Of a stretch of DNA of 64,000 nucleotides, positions 1 through 8,541 are shown piece after piece. Location of the stretch: positions 839,501 to 903,500 of the forward strand of contig NZ_CP009452.1 in NCBI RefSeq assembly GCF_001278035.1, written 5' to 3'. Positions within the stretch are counted from its first letter, which is position 1, and each line of letters begins with the position of its first letter. Source of the stretch: Sphingopyxis sp. 113P3. Lineage in GTDB: Bacteria > Pseudomonadota > Alphaproteobacteria > Sphingomonadales > Sphingomonadaceae. Both the position numbers and the translations under genes were made by a program. A model generated the notes under the pieces. That model was given only the letters and a program-made list of their open reading frames with translations, was not told the origin of the DNA and did no database searches.

Positions 1-1
1 G

Positions 2-223
2 GCGAAGTATGAGGCCGGTGCCCTTGATGACGATGCGCGGGCGGCGGATCTGATCCAGGAATATGAGGCGCGGATTGCCGCACTCGAACGCCTTGTCGGC
101 AAACAGGCGCTGGAGCTGGAGTTTTTAAAGGGGGCTCTGCGCGACGCACCGCGGCCGAGAAGCGCCAATACATCCGTGATCACCGGCCCGGCGGGATGTC
201 GATCGCGCGAGGATGTCGGCTGA
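2..223 (+). CDS. IS3-family transposase OrfA, C-terminal part (5' end outside window)
   Basis: Open from the left edge of the window to a TGA at 221-223; the 73 visible residues include a leucine-zipper-like segment (ALERLVGKQALELEFLKGAL), usual at the end of IS3 OrfA, which is the helix-turn-helix DNA-binding subunit. The run T5A3G5 at 122-134 is a typical slippery site. The frame one base back is open from here and reads EKRQYIRDHRPGGMSIARGC into OrfB, so the active transposase is probably an OrfAB fusion made by -1 frameshifting. The start and left terminal repeat are not in the window. Confidence 0.85.
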   Translation, partial: AKYEAGALDDDARAADLIQEYEARIAALERLVGKQALELEFLKGALRDAPRPRSANTSVITGPAGCRSREDVG

Positions 224-1020
224 TGGGCATCGCACGATCGACATTCTATCATGAGCCGACCCAACCGATCGGCGATGCCGAACTGGTAGCTGCTATCACC
301 GTGATCTGCGATGAGTTCGAAGCTTATGGCTGGCGCCGCGTGCAGGCCGCGCTCCGCCATCAGGGCGTGATCGCGAACCACAAGCGGATCAAGCGATTGA
401 TGCGCGAGCATGACCTGCAGCCGCGCCGTCGCAGGCGTTATACCGCAACCACCGACAGCGATCATGACCTGCCAGTCTTTCCGGATCGCTCGAAGGATAT
501 GATTCTTGATGGTCCCGATCAACTCTGGGTGGCGGACCTGACCTATGTCGCCATCATTGGCGGCTTTGCCTATGTCGCGATCGTCCTCCATGCCTGGTCA
601 CGCCGCGTCGTCGGCTATGCGATCGGAAGATCGATCGATGCGCGGCTCGCAGTGGCGGCGCTGAAAGTGGCGATCGAACGACGGCGCCCGCGATCAGGAT
701 GCGTGCATCATTCTGACCGCGGCAGCCAATACGCATCCCGGATTTATCGAGCGATGCTCGCCGATCATGCCATGGTCGGCTCGATGAGCCGGCGGGGCAA
801 CCCGTACGATAACACCAAAGCGGAAAGCTTCATGAAGACACTCAAGGTCGAGGCGGTCTATCCCATGGCATTCGAAACCTTCGACGATGTCGCCGACCAG
901 CTTCCTAGGTTCATCGACGACATCTTCAACCAACGCAGATTGCATTCCGCGCTCGGCTATGTCAGCCCCGCGCAGTTCGAGCAGCAAAACTCCCGGCTCA
1001 TGGTCAAATCAGCTGCGTGA
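196..1020 (+). CDS. IS3-family transposase OrfB (DDE catalytic domain)
   Basis: 274 residues from the ATG at 196. The frame is open upstream to the slippery run at 122-134, so the functional product is probably OrfAB. The RNase H-like DDE core is intact: first Asp in DQLWVADLTYV, second Asp in HHSDRGSQY, Glu in NPYDNTKAESFMKTLK, followed by the usual RRLHSALGYVSPAQFE tail. It cuts and joins the ends of its own insertion sequence. Nothing looks broken. The family is certain; the subgroup is not. Confidence 0.93.
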   Translation: MSIARGCRLMGIARSTFYHEPTQPIGDAELVAAITVICDEFEAYGWRRVQAALRHQGVIANHKRIKRLMREHDLQPRRRRRYTATTDSDHDLPVFPDRSKDMILDGPDQLWVADLTYVAIIGGFAYVAIVLHAWSRRVVGYAIGRSIDARLAVAALKVAIERRRPRSGCVHHSDRGSQYASRIYRAMLADHAMVGSMSRRGNPYDNTKAESFMKTLKVEAVYPMAFETFDDVADQLPRFIDDIFNQRRLHSALGYVSPAQFEQQNSRLMVKSAA

Positions 1021-1154
1021 CCCTGTCCGGCCCAAGGGGCCCACTCCAAATCGGGGGTCCCTTTTGAACACGATGACGTAATTGCTGCCGTTGTTCTCAT
1101 TTGGGCGCGACAGCTGCAGGATGCGAGAAATCATCGTAACGGAGGAGCATCGCC

Positions 1155-1878
1155 ATGAAGCACTATGTCGGACTGGACGTATCGCAAAAGGAAACGTCGA
1201 TTTGCATCGTCGATGAGGCAGGACGGCCCATACACCAGGGCCGGGTGAAATCCGATCCGGGCGTGCTGGCGGCGGTCATCGCCAAGAAAGCTCCCAATGC
1301 CGAACGCGTCGGCCTCGAGACGGGCGCCATGTCGAGTTGGCTCTGGCATGAACTCAAGCGCACCGGTTTGCCCGTGGTCTGCATCGATGCGCGTCACGCC
1401 CCTGCGGCCCTGTCCGTTCGCATGAACAAGAGCGACGAGAATGATGCTCGCGGTTTGGCGGAACTCGTCCGGGTCGGCTGGTATCGGGAGGTTGCCGTCA
1501 AGAGTGAAGAAAGCCAGACCGCGCGATCCATCCTCGTGTGTCGATCCCGATTGGTACGGGTCCGGCGCGACCTCGAAAACCAGATGCGGTCTATGCTGAA
1601 GGAATGCGGTCTGCTCTTTCCACGCGCTGCCGGCGGGCAATTCCAACGGCGGGTCAACGACCTCATCGCCGATGGCCATGCTCTCTGCCCCATTCTTCGG
1701 CCGCTGCTATCCGTGCACCAACAGACTTGTAGCGAACTGGAAAAGATCGACCGAACAATCCGCGACCTTGCGCGAGAGGATGAAACGACGCGGCGGCTCA
1801 TGACCGTGCCGGGCATTGGCGTCGTCACGGCCCTGACATATCGTCACACGATCGACGATCCAACCCGTTTCCAGAATG
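1155..1878 (+). pseudogene. IS110-family transposase, 5' part, interrupted by IS66
   Basis: The first 241 codons of an IS110-type recombinase: [20 protein letters not shown] carries the first RuvC-like Asp, [18 protein letters not shown] carries the next acidic residues, and [14 protein letters not shown] starts the transposase_20 (IS116/IS110/IS902) domain. Reading stops making sense after TRFQN because an IS66 element begins at 1879. Joining base 1878 to base 4720 restores the frame exactly ([17 protein letters not shown]), so the gene was intact until that insertion and would regain function on precise excision. Confidence 0.93.
1871..1878. repeat. 8-bp target-site duplication of IS66, left copy
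   Basis: CCAGAATG, identical to 4712-4719; it is part of the IS110 coding sequence (…FQN codons). Confidence 0.95.
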
Positions 1879-1950
1879 GTAACCGACCGATTGAGGCCGC
1901 CTGCCGAGGATTGATGTGAGTGGGTAAGTGACGTCCATAAGGACGTCGTT

Positions 1951-2367
1951 ATGGACGTCCTGTTCGAGAGCGAGGGACGGACGGTGGAGATTCTGGGCCG
2001 GGAACGGCGGCGGCGATGGAGTGAAGCGGAGAAGCTGGAGATTCTGGCGGCGGTGGAGGCGCGCGGCGAGACGCTCGCGCGCGTTGCCCGGCGCTACGAT
2101 GTGTCGCGGAGCCAGATTTATACCTGGCGCCATCAGTTCAGGAAGAGCGGGCGGCTACCGGCGCCGGTTGGAAGCGCATTCTTGCAGGTCGACATCGATG
2201 CGCCGATGCTGAACGCGGGGCCCGCCTCTCCGCCCGCACGCGAAGCCTCGGCGGCGTCGCCCTCGATTGTCGAGCTGGGGCTGACACAGGGGCGGTGTCT
2301 TCGTTTCGACAGTGGCATTGAGAGCACGGTCCTGATCCGGCTCATCCGATCGGTGGAAGCTGCATGA
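1951..2367 (+). CDS. tnpA: IS66 TnpA (helix-turn-helix accessory protein)
   Basis: 138 residues with a transposase_8-type HTH at about residues 22-60 (RRRWSEAEKLEILAAVEARG, then VARRYDVSRSQIYTWRHQFR). IS66 elements need TnpA, TnpB and TnpC for transposition; TnpA is the small DNA-binding partner. The end overlaps the tnpB start by four bases (ATGA), which indicates translational coupling. Intact. Confidence 0.9.
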   Translation: MDVLFESEGRTVEILGRERRRRWSEAEKLEILAAVEARGETLARVARRYDVSRSQIYTWRHQFRKSGRLPAPVGSAFLQVDIDAPMLNAGPASPPAREASAASPSIVELGLTQGRCLRFDSGIESTVLIRLIRSVEAA

Positions 2368-2711
2368 TCGGGCCAGGAACTGGTGTGAGGGTGTACCTCG
2401 CCTGCGGCGTCACTGATATGCGCAAAGGGATTTCGGGCCTCGCCCTGCTGGCCCAGACGGTGCTGCGCCAGCAAGCCGCGAGCGGTGCCGTATTCGCCTT
2501 TCGGGGCCGGCGCGGCGACAGGCTGAAGCTGCTTTACTGGGACGGCCAGGGGTTTTGCCTTTATTACAAGATTCTCGAGCGCGGCCGTTTTCCCTGGCCG
2601 TCGGCAGCCGACGGAACGGCCCGGCTGACGTCGGCCCAGCTCGCGATGCTGTGGGAAGGGATCGATTGGAGGCGCCCCGACTGGGGCGCGCCGCCAGCAC
2701 GCGCAGGGTGA
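2364..2711 (+). CDS. tnpB: IS66 TnpB (Orf2-like accessory protein)
   Basis: 115 residues with the IS66 Orf2 signature: VYLACGVTDMRKGISGLALL near the N terminus and GDRLKLLYWDGQGFCLYYK in the middle, ending after the WEGIDWRRPDW segment. Its biochemical role is not established, but it is required for transposition in studied IS66 elements. ATGA overlap with tnpA; tnpC follows after about 60 bases. Confidence 0.92.
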   Translation: MIGPGTGVRVYLACGVTDMRKGISGLALLAQTVLRQQAASGAVFAFRGRRGDRLKLLYWDGQGFCLYYKILERGRFPWPSAADGTARLTSAQLAMLWEGIDWRRPDWGAPPARAG

Positions 2712-2774
2712 CTTTTCTTTTTGGAAAGTGGCGGTTTTTCTGGACTTTCAGGCCATTTCTCCGTAGCAAAGGCC

Positions 2775-4403
2775 ATGCTGAACGCGGCCCCCGATCTTCC
2801 CGAAGATCCCGCCCTCCTCAAGGCGATGATCGCTGCGTTGCAGGCCGAGAACGCGAAGCTGACGACCACGCTGCGCGCCCATGACCTGGTCGTCCAGGCC
2901 CTCCGCTTGCAGATCGCCAGGCTGAAGAAGCAAGCCTTCGGCAAGTCCTCCGAGAAGATCGAGCGCGAGATCGCACAACTTGAGCTCGCGCTCGAAGACG
3001 TGCTCGTCTCCGTCGCACAGCAGGCCCCCGTAGCAAGCGATCAGGACGATCCCGACCCTGATCTCGCGACCGCTCCCTCCGACACGGACCCCACGCCGCG
3101 CCCATCGCGGCGACCCCGCGTCTCGGCAGACACGCCGCGCGAGCGCCGCGAGCTTGATTTCGGCAACACCTGCCCCGATTGCGGCGGTGAGCTGCGCCTG
3201 GTCGGCGAGGACGTGAGCGAGATCCTCGAGATGATCACGGCAAAGCTCAAGGTCATCGAGGTCGCCCGCCCGAAGAAGTCCTGCCGCTGCTGTGAGAAGA
3301 TGGTTCAGGCACCGGCCCCGAGCCGGCCGATCCCCGGCAGCATCGCCGGGGCAAGTCTGCTTGCCTACGTGCTCGTCTCCAAGTTCGACGATCATTTGCC
3401 GCTATACCGGCAAAACGAGATCCTCAACCGTATGGGCGCCGATATCCCGCGCAGCACACTTGCCGACTGGTGCGGCCGATCGATGCGGGTCTTGCAGCCC
3501 GTGATTGACGCGATCGAGGCCACGGTCCTTGGCAGCGACATTCTGCACGCCGACGACACACCGATCCGCGTACTGGCGCCGGAACGCCGCGCCAAGGGCA
3601 TCGGCAAAGGGGTGATGCAAGGCCGGATGTGGGCATATGTGAGGGATCAGCGCCCCTGGGCGGGCACCGCGCCGCCCGGGGTCGTCTATCGCTATGCCCC
3701 CAACTGGAAAGCCGAGCATGTCCAGAACCATCTTCGCCATGCGCGCGGCATTCTCCAGGCTGACGCCTACAAGGGCTATTCGAAGCTTTACGAACTCGGC
3801 ACGGATGGAGAGCCCCGCTTTCGCGAGGCCGCCTGCTTTGCCCATTGGCGACGGGATTTCCACGACATCTGGAAGTCACAAAAATCTCCGATCGCTCACG
3901 AAGCGCTCGAGCGGATCGGACAGCTCTACGACGTTGAGCGCGACATCGCGGGCAAGCCCGCCGATGTTCGGCGTGCCGTGCGACAGGAGTTGAGCAGGCC
4001 CAGGCTCGAGGCTTTGCATGCCTGGGCCCAGATGCAGCTCACCCGGATTCCGGCCAAGGGGGATCTGGCCAAGGCATTTCGCTATGCTCTCGGCCGCTGG
4101 CACGCGTTCAGCCTTTTTCTCGATGATGGCCGCGTCGCCATCGACAACAATGCGGCCGAACGCGCCGTCAGGCCGATCTGTCTGGGCAAGAAGAACTGGC
4201 TGTTCGCCGGCTCCGGGGCCGGCGCTGAGACGCTGGCCCGCGCCATGACACTCATCGAAAGCGCCAAGATGAACGGCCTCGATTCCCAAGCCTACATCAC
4301 CGATCTGCTCGATCGCATCCACGACCACAAGATCAACAGGATCGACGAGCTTCTCCCCTGGAACTGGTCGCCGCTCGTCACTCGCCAGGCGATCGCCGCC
4401 TGA
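2775..4403 (+). CDS. tnpC: IS66 TnpC transposase
   Basis: 542 residues from the ATG at 2775; an in-frame TTG at 2721 would add 18 residues but the ATG fits the family start ([19 protein letters not shown]). Domain order: N-terminal coiled-coil helix, Pro-rich linker, zinc finger (CPDCGGEL … CRCCEKMVQ), then the DDE core with [13 protein letters not shown], a middle Asp in [15 protein letters not shown], and Glu in [20 protein letters not shown]. This is the catalytic transposase. Intact and overlapping the next small gene by four bases. Confidence 0.94.
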   Translation: MLNAAPDLPEDPALLKAMIAALQAENAKLTTTLRAHDLVVQALRLQIARLKKQAFGKSSEKIEREIAQLELALEDVLVSVAQQAPVASDQDDPDPDLATAPSDTDPTPRPSRRPRVSADTPRERRELDFGNTCPDCGGELRLVGEDVSEILEMITAKLKVIEVARPKKSCRCCEKMVQAPAPSRPIPGSIAGASLLAYVLVSKFDDHLPLYRQNEILNRMGADIPRSTLADWCGRSMRVLQPVIDAIEATVLGSDILHADDTPIRVLAPERRAKGIGKGVMQGRMWAYVRDQRPWAGTAPPGVVYRYAPNWKAEHVQNHLRHARGILQADAYKGYSKLYELGTDGEPRFREAACFAHWRRDFHDIWKSQKSPIAHEALERIGQLYDVERDIAGKPADVRRAVRQELSRPRLEALHAWAQMQLTRIPAKGDLAKAFRYALGRWHAFSLFLDDGRVAIDNNAAERAVRPICLGKKNWLFAGSGAGAETLARAMTLIESAKMNGLDSQAYITDLLDRIHDHKINRIDELLPWNWSPLVTRQAIAA

Positions 4404-4696
4404 TGGGCACAATCACCTACGTCCGCACCCTCGACTATGTCGCCACCATGCTCGAGGAAGACGCAGAGCTGCTGGAAGCTATCGTCTCGAACGATGACAA
4501 CCTGAGCTACGGCAACATCATCAGCGTCTACACCGGCCCGGACGCGGCGATCGCCGCGCTCACCGATCATGGTGTCGAAGAACTGGCCGACATGATCCGC
4601 GACGCACGCCGCACGACCAAATCATGGCACCAGTTCCTCGATAACGTCGTCGTCGATCCCAAACTCGCCGCACGCCTCAAGCGTCAGCCGCGGTAG
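4403..4696 (+). CDS. Small passenger gene of IS66, unknown function
   Basis: 97 residues, acidic N-terminal half ([18 protein letters not shown]), basic end ([13 protein letters not shown]). It starts with an ATG overlapping the tnpC stop (TGATG) and ends 15 bases before the right inverted repeat, so it is part of the element and translationally coupled. No catalytic motif is visible. It could be a fourth accessory protein or a regulator of transposition; I cannot assign a function. Confidence 0.75.
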   Translation: MGTITYVRTLDYVATMLEEDAELLEAIVSNDDNLSYGNIISVYTGPDAAIAALTDHGVEELADMIRDARRTTKSWHQFLDNVVVDPKLAARLKRQPR

Positions 4697-4711
4697 ATAT
4701 CGGACGGTTAC

Positions 4712-4719
4712 CCAGAATG
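4712..4719. repeat. 8-bp target-site duplication of IS66, right copy
   Basis: CCAGAATG, identical to 1871-1878, directly after the right inverted repeat. Confidence 0.95.
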
Positions 4720-5021
4720 CGGCAAAGGTTGGCGCTTATCTCGGACTTACGCCCCGCCGAAAGCAATCGGGTGAAATGGACGTCACGGGAAAAATCTCGC
4801 GCTGGGGCGACCGGTTGTTACGCGCCTATCTGTTCGAGGCGGCCAGCGTGCTGCTCCATCGAACCAAGCGGTGGTGCTCGCTCAAGGCGTGGGGGCTGCG
4901 GCTTGCGAAGCGAAGTGGCATGAAGAAGGCGCAGGTCGCGGTCGCCCGAAAGCTCGCCATCATCCTTCATTGTATCTGGGTGGATGGAACCGAGTTCGAG
5001 TGGGGGAAGCAGCCTGCCTGA
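4720..5021 (+). pseudogene. IS110-family transposase, 3' part
   Basis: Continues the recombinase interrupted at 1878: [20 protein letters not shown], then [20 protein letters not shown] with the catalytic-Ser region typical of the IS110 C-terminal domain, ending in [13 protein letters not shown] and a TGA at 5019-5021. An ATG at 4776 could make a short orphan peptide but has no reason to be a real start. The reconstituted protein is about 341 residues, normal for the family. Confidence 0.92.
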
Positions 5022-5806
5022 CCGTCATACCCACCCTGAGATTGCAGGCCTGACGCCAGACCTGTGATGATCCACCGGGACGGTGGTTGCGGTGACCTCG
5101 TTCAAACGGCTGCGGACTTCCAGGACCGCGTTGCGCACGTTGAGGCATCCGACCCGGACATCATCATGAGGCATGACCTCGAAAAGGACCATGACCCCGG
5201 TTCGGATCAATATGCAGGCTTGACAGATACCCGCAATTAAAGGGCCGTTTGACACCCAAGAACGCTGCCACCATCTTCTCATTGGGACTGCTCCCTCGCG
5301 TCGCAGCCATCAAAGGTGACGGGGGAACTTGAGACCCCACATGGTGAGCCCGAAGACGGCCGGTTTTGTTCCCATGCCGAGGGGCAGGATTTCGGACCTG
5401 ACAGGCACTTTGATCTGATCGAGATGCAAAAAGCACATGCAGCACGTCTTATGGTCGCGTGTCCCTGTTCGTAGTGGCCTTCAGAGCTGAGAACGAACTG
5501 GTTCGGAGCCGAAGTCGACAGACAACCGCACATCATGGAACTTTCAAAAGTACAAATTTTTTTCACGAAATCGAAGTTGATACGCCCATCCACCGTAGCT
5601 CCGCCGACGGATCAGAATCGCAGACTTGGCCCAAGTCTCTCCAGGACGGCCGGAGCTCCGATACTCCGAGATACGTCGGGTGGCACCCATCCTGCACGAG
5701 GTGCGCCGCCGATGGTTGCATTGCAAGGAACTGTTCTCCACCTGCCGACCTGTTGTGACGACGCCGGCTTGTCAGTTTGGACACGCGCCCCACCTGAAAG
5801 AATTTA
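5022..5806. other. Gene-poor stretch, probable IS remnants
   Basis: About 790 bases after the IS110 stop. It should contain the right non-coding end of the IS110 element. Several short open frames exist on both strands (for example 5025-5282 minus and 5459-5758 plus) but none shows a recognisable domain, a good ribosome site or consistent codon use, and they overlap one another. I see no supported gene. Confidence 0.5.
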
Positions 5807-5842
5807 TTGACATATCAGCCAACGTGTCATAAAAAAATGACA
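5807..5842 (+). promoter_or_regulatory. Promoter with palindromic operator upstream of ArsR-type gene
   Basis: TTGACA at 5807-5812 is a perfect -35 box; the -10 region about 17 bases later (around 5828-5835) is AT-rich but not canonical. Overlapping it is the inverted repeat TGTCAT-A6-ATGACA (5825-5842), extended by two further pairs outside one mismatch. A dimeric winged-helix repressor bound here would cover the -10 region, so autoregulation by the following ArsR-type protein is likely (inference). Confidence 0.6.
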
Positions 5843-5878
5843 TGTGCAATGAATTTTTATGCTGCATCGGCGGTGGGG

Positions 5879-6217
5879 ATGAATGGAGATCGGATGCTGG
5901 AGACGTTGGCCGCTCTTGCGAATCCACATCGGCTGCGGATCCTCGAGGCACTCCATACAGACGGGCGGATTTATGTCAGTCAGCTTGCTCGAAAGCTGGG
6001 CATCAGCCGTCCTTTGCTGCATCTCCACCTCAAGAAGCTGGAGGATGCAGGGCTCGTAACGAGCAGGATGGAATTGTCGCAGGACGGGAAATCGCTGAAT
6101 TTCTATGAGGTCGCACCGTTCAACGTCGTCCTGAATCCTAGTTCTGTTGCTGACGCCGCTCGTTCGTTAGCCATTTCCATAAAATCCGGAGCCTCTGAAA
6201 GGGACGAACATGAATGA
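5879..6217 (+). CDS. ArsR-family winged-helix transcriptional regulator
   Basis: 112 residues; a winged HTH spans roughly residues 8-75 (LAALANPHRLRILEALHTDG, VSQLARKLGISRPLLHLHLK, LEDAGLVTSRMEL), the classic ArsR/HTH_20 layout. No metal-binding CxC pair is visible, so it is not obviously a metal sensor. In-frame ATGs exist at 5849, 5879 and 5894; the one at 5894 has a GGAG six bases upstream and is equally possible. The 3' end overlaps the next gene by eight bases. It most likely represses this operon through the palindrome at 5825-5842. Confidence 0.85.
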   Translation: MNGDRMLETLAALANPHRLRILEALHTDGRIYVSQLARKLGISRPLLHLHLKKLEDAGLVTSRMELSQDGKSLNFYEVAPFNVVLNPSSVADAARSLAISIKSGASERDEHE

Positions 6218-6473
6218 TCATGCCTCTACGTTTCTACTTGTTACCATTCTCGCGCTGATGGTGGTTTTGCTAATATTCGGAATGAAATACTTCTCTGCAG
6301 CGCGATCTGCGCGGCTTCGTATCATGAGCGAAGACGCTTATCGCGATCTCGCCGCACGCTCCATCAAAGCACAAGAAGAATGTGCCAGTGCAATGCCGGC
6401 CATGAAGGAGGCGATCGCCGAGATAGAAAGCCGTCTCGTAAATATCGAAAAGGTACTCAAGGAGGTCGAGTGA
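6210..6473 (+). CDS. Small single-pass membrane protein with coiled-coil tail
   Basis: 87 residues: one N-terminal transmembrane helix (about residues 9-28, LLVTILALMVVLLIFGMKYF) followed by a basic turn and a charged helix with heptad pattern (about 50-86, IAEIESRLVNIEKVLKEVE). Overlaps the regulator upstream and the DUF3817 gene downstream (ATGA), so it is translated as part of the operon. The shape suggests an assembly or scaffold subunit; no enzyme motif is visible. Confidence 0.75.
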   Translation: MNDHASTFLLVTILALMVVLLIFGMKYFSAARSARLRIMSEDAYRDLAARSIKAQEECASAMPAMKEAIAEIESRLVNIEKVLKEVE

Positions 6474-6805
6474 TGCAGTCGTCCGAGACCGCCGAAGAAA
6501 TCTGGCAATTACGAAAAATGCGGGCAGCCTCGCTTCTGGAAGGCTTTACTCTGATCATTCTGGTTGGAATCGCTGTTCCGCTGAAGCACTTCGCCGGATT
6601 GGCCGTCGCCACCTCGATCATGGGGCCCATTCACGGAATAGCCTTCGTCTTTTACTTTTGGATGCTCATCCAGATCGTGTCCGGCGGAGGATGGGCTCGG
6701 GGCGAAGTGACCCGCATGATTGTAGCTGCTCTCGTTCCGTTCGGGGCATTCGTAAATGAACGAGCGTTGGCGCGTCGCCAAGCTTTATTGATCGAAGCGG
6801 TTTGA
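6473..6805 (+). CDS. DUF3817 integral membrane protein
   Basis: 110 residues with three hydrophobic helices (SLLEGFTLIILVGIAVPLKH; MGPIHGIAFVFYFWMLIQIV; VTRMIVAALVPFGAF). This pattern, with a conserved His after the second Gly-rich turn (GPIHG) and the closing PFG-F motif, is the DUF3817 family of unknown function. The ATG overlaps the previous stop. Its domain recurs as the C-terminal half of the protein at 7624-8304. Confidence 0.8.
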   Translation: MQSSETAEEIWQLRKMRAASLLEGFTLIILVGIAVPLKHFAGLAVATSIMGPIHGIAFVFYFWMLIQIVSGGGWARGEVTRMIVAALVPFGAFVNERALARRQALLIEAV

Positions 6806-6815
6806 CGAGGCTGCC

Positions 6816-7247
6816 ATGGTCTACCTTGGGCTCAAAGCCTTTCACGTTGTGGCGGCAATCACCTGGATCGGAGGAATGCTCGCTGCCGCGGTCGTGATAG
6901 CGGCAGCCACTCGCAACGGCCCGCAGAGACAAAGCGATGGCCCCTCGGCGTTCATCACATCAATGCGTCGTTGGGATCAGAGGGTCACTTCCGTTGCGAT
7001 GCTCCTGACTTGGGCGTTGGGGTTAGCGCTCGCTTTGTTGGGCGGCTGGTTCCCAGACGTGTGGTTGATTGTCAAACTTGGTGTCGTCCTTCTGCTCTCG
7101 GCTCTGCACGGATGGCTATCAGGTCGTCTCCGCCGACTGCACCAGCAAAACTCGACCCGAATGCCTCCCAGCCTGCGGTGCATTCCCTTTACGGTTATTC
7201 TTGCGGTCTCCGTCGTTGCAATTCTCGTGGTTACGAAGCCTGTCTGA
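6816..7247 (+). CDS. CopD/HemJ-like four-helix membrane protein
   Basis: 143 residues, four predicted membrane helices. Family signals are the N-terminal KAFHVVAAITWIGGML with a buried His, RRWDQRVTSVAMLLTWALGL in helix 2, and WLIVKLGVVLLLSALHGWLS-GRLRRL, all resembling the CopD/HemJ superfamily, where the His and Lys positions bind haem or metal. That suggests a haem-binding membrane protein, but exact function is unknown. Ten bases downstream of the DUF3817 gene and probably in the same transcript. Confidence 0.7.
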   Translation: MVYLGLKAFHVVAAITWIGGMLAAAVVIAAATRNGPQRQSDGPSAFITSMRRWDQRVTSVAMLLTWALGLALALLGGWFPDVWLIVKLGVVLLLSALHGWLSGRLRRLHQQNSTRMPPSLRCIPFTVILAVSVVAILVVTKPV

Positions 7248-7623
7248 AGACTTTCGGGGACAATCGGTTCTTCGTTTGCGTTCCGGTGTGCGCAAGCGGT
7301 TGAGCAATCGACATGCGAAGCATCGAGCGATGAGTCGCAAGGATCCCCGCGCTTCTAAAACTTCACAGCATCCACAGCCCCCATTCAACGTTGGGGTTCC
7401 GGTGAAGTCCGGCCCGGACCTCACCGAGGAGGCTGTCGCGTGGATACAAGGCTACGGCATCGACATGGTGGGAACGGCTCGAGCTGCTGGAGCCGATATG
7501 CGCAGGTACACCTCATCTGATTAGGCACGCCCAGGCTCATCCGAGCCTTATTGCGATGCAGTTCCCGACTTCGTCGGAAACCCTTTCTCTCCATCCATGT
7601 CTATCTTGGAAATGGAATCACCC
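7248..7623. other. Intergenic stretch without supported gene
   Basis: About 375 bases. A 64-codon open frame at 7330-7524 has no recognisable domain and only weak start context. No clear terminator or promoter box is visible. Confidence 0.45.
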
Positions 7624-8304
7624 ATGCCGCCGATGACCCCAACATCTGCTACTCTATTGATGACCATCGCGCCTGTATTGGTCGCGCTGGTTGCAATTGC
7701 CGTATTATCTCTTCCGTCAGAGCCAACTCGCCAAAGGTTCAGCGCAATCTTCGTGGCAGGCGCAGGGGCTGCCTATCTCGGCTCGGGGTTTGGTCCACTT
7801 GAGCTGGTCTTTTGCGGTGTCGTGACATTGCTCGCGTATCGCGGATTGAGCGATTATCGGGCGATCGGCTTGGCTTGGGTGCTACATTCCTGCTGGGATG
7901 CTGCCCACGATCTGTGGGGGGAGCCCATTCTGCCCTTCGCTCCGACTTCGTCCTATGGCTGTTTTGTCAGCGACTTCTGGCTTGCTGCTTGGTATTTTGC
8001 CGGCGCACCAAGTCCGTGGCGGCGCGAGACCTGGCTGAAGAAATTGAGTGAGTTCACCGCCATTCTTCAGGGTTGCACGCTCGTTGCGCTTGTATGCATC
8101 GCGATTCCAGCACAGCTTCTGTTTAATCTCGAAGACGCGATCGCGGCGGCGTTAGTCAGTCATGTCGTTGCCGTTGCTGTCCACACATACACGGTGCGCA
8201 ACAGGCCAACTCGGGATAATTGGATTCTCGGAGCTCTGGTGCCCTTCGCAATTTTCTTACGCGGCAGTGTACGCGACACGTCGTCACCGAATGGCCCTGA
8301 TTGA
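7624..8304 (+). CDS. DUF6010-DUF3817 fusion membrane protein
   Basis: 226 residues from the ATG at 7624 (GGAA-rich stretch upstream; an ATG at 7597 is possible). The first ~135 residues match DUF6010: FVAGAGAAYLGSGFGPLEL, LAYRGLSDYRAIGLAWVLHS, then the conserved WD-H and PF-P-SS-GC segments. Residues ~145-220 look like DUF3817 (ILQGCTLVALVCIAIPAQLL … ILGALVPFAIF), like the separate protein at 6473-6805. Fusion of two unknown-function membrane domains whose homologue sits two genes upstream suggests they interact. Confidence 0.75.
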   Translation: MPPMTPTSATLLMTIAPVLVALVAIAVLSLPSEPTRQRFSAIFVAGAGAAYLGSGFGPLELVFCGVVTLLAYRGLSDYRAIGLAWVLHSCWDAAHDLWGEPILPFAPTSSYGCFVSDFWLAAWYFAGAPSPWRRETWLKKLSEFTAILQGCTLVALVCIAIPAQLLFNLEDAIAAALVSHVVAVAVHTYTVRNRPTRDNWILGALVPFAIFLRGSVRDTSSPNGPD

Positions 8305-8480
8305 TCGTGCGGTTTGTGGTCCATGCCAACAATTTGATCATCTGCTTTATCTGAGCCGCCAAATGACCGGTCTCGAGCGGTTCTGTCGGTCATTCCCGTC
8401 GGTCACTCGCGGTCGATTACGCAGAGCCATGCTCATCGAGACCAAACGGCAGGACCACAAGCGTTTTAGAGATAGGCGCA

Positions 8481-8519
8481 TTGACGGGTTTATATGCGTT
8501 TCATATATGGATCGTATAT
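8481..8519 (+). promoter_or_regulatory. Promoter and 28-bp palindromic operator of the ParD-like/MetAP pair
   Basis: TTGACG (8481-8486) and TATATG (8504-8509) are spaced by 17 bases. Superimposed is an imperfect palindrome at 8492-8519 centred on CATATATG, with 11 of 14 base pairs matching. An operator covering the -10 box just upstream of an antitoxin-like gene is the standard layout for autorepressed toxin-antitoxin operons. Confidence 0.65.
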
Positions 8520-8541
8520 TTAAGCAATTTGAGCACAGCAT

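Larger units (their letters stand above)
1..1080 (+). mobile_element. IS3-family insertion sequence, 5' truncated by window edge
   Basis: Contains orfA and orfB. The right end lies somewhere after the OrfB stop at 1020 and before the IS110 gene at 1155. A terminal repeat cannot be matched because the left end is outside the window, so the right boundary given is approximate. The 1021-1154 stretch holds this right end and the upstream non-coding end of the neighbouring IS110 element. Confidence 0.6.
1879..4711 (+). mobile_element. IS66-family insertion sequence, complete, with 8-bp target duplication
   Basis: Ends are inverted repeats: GTAACCGACCGAT at the left and, read inward from 4711, GTAACCGTCCGAT at the right. 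They are flanked by the perfect direct repeat CCAGAATG (1871-1878 and 4712-4719), the 8-bp duplication expected for IS66. The 2,833-bp element carries tnpA, tnpB, tnpC and a fourth small gene, all in one direction and tightly packed. It sits inside the IS110 recombinase gene. The unmutated duplication and open genes suggest a fairly recent insertion. Confidence 0.96.

Noticed and set aside
5025..5758. Several overlapping short frames on both strands
   Set aside because: No recognisable proteins; probably degraded IS flanks.
7330..7524. 64-codon plus-strand frame
   Set aside because: No domain, weak start context and atypical composition; not enough to call a gene.
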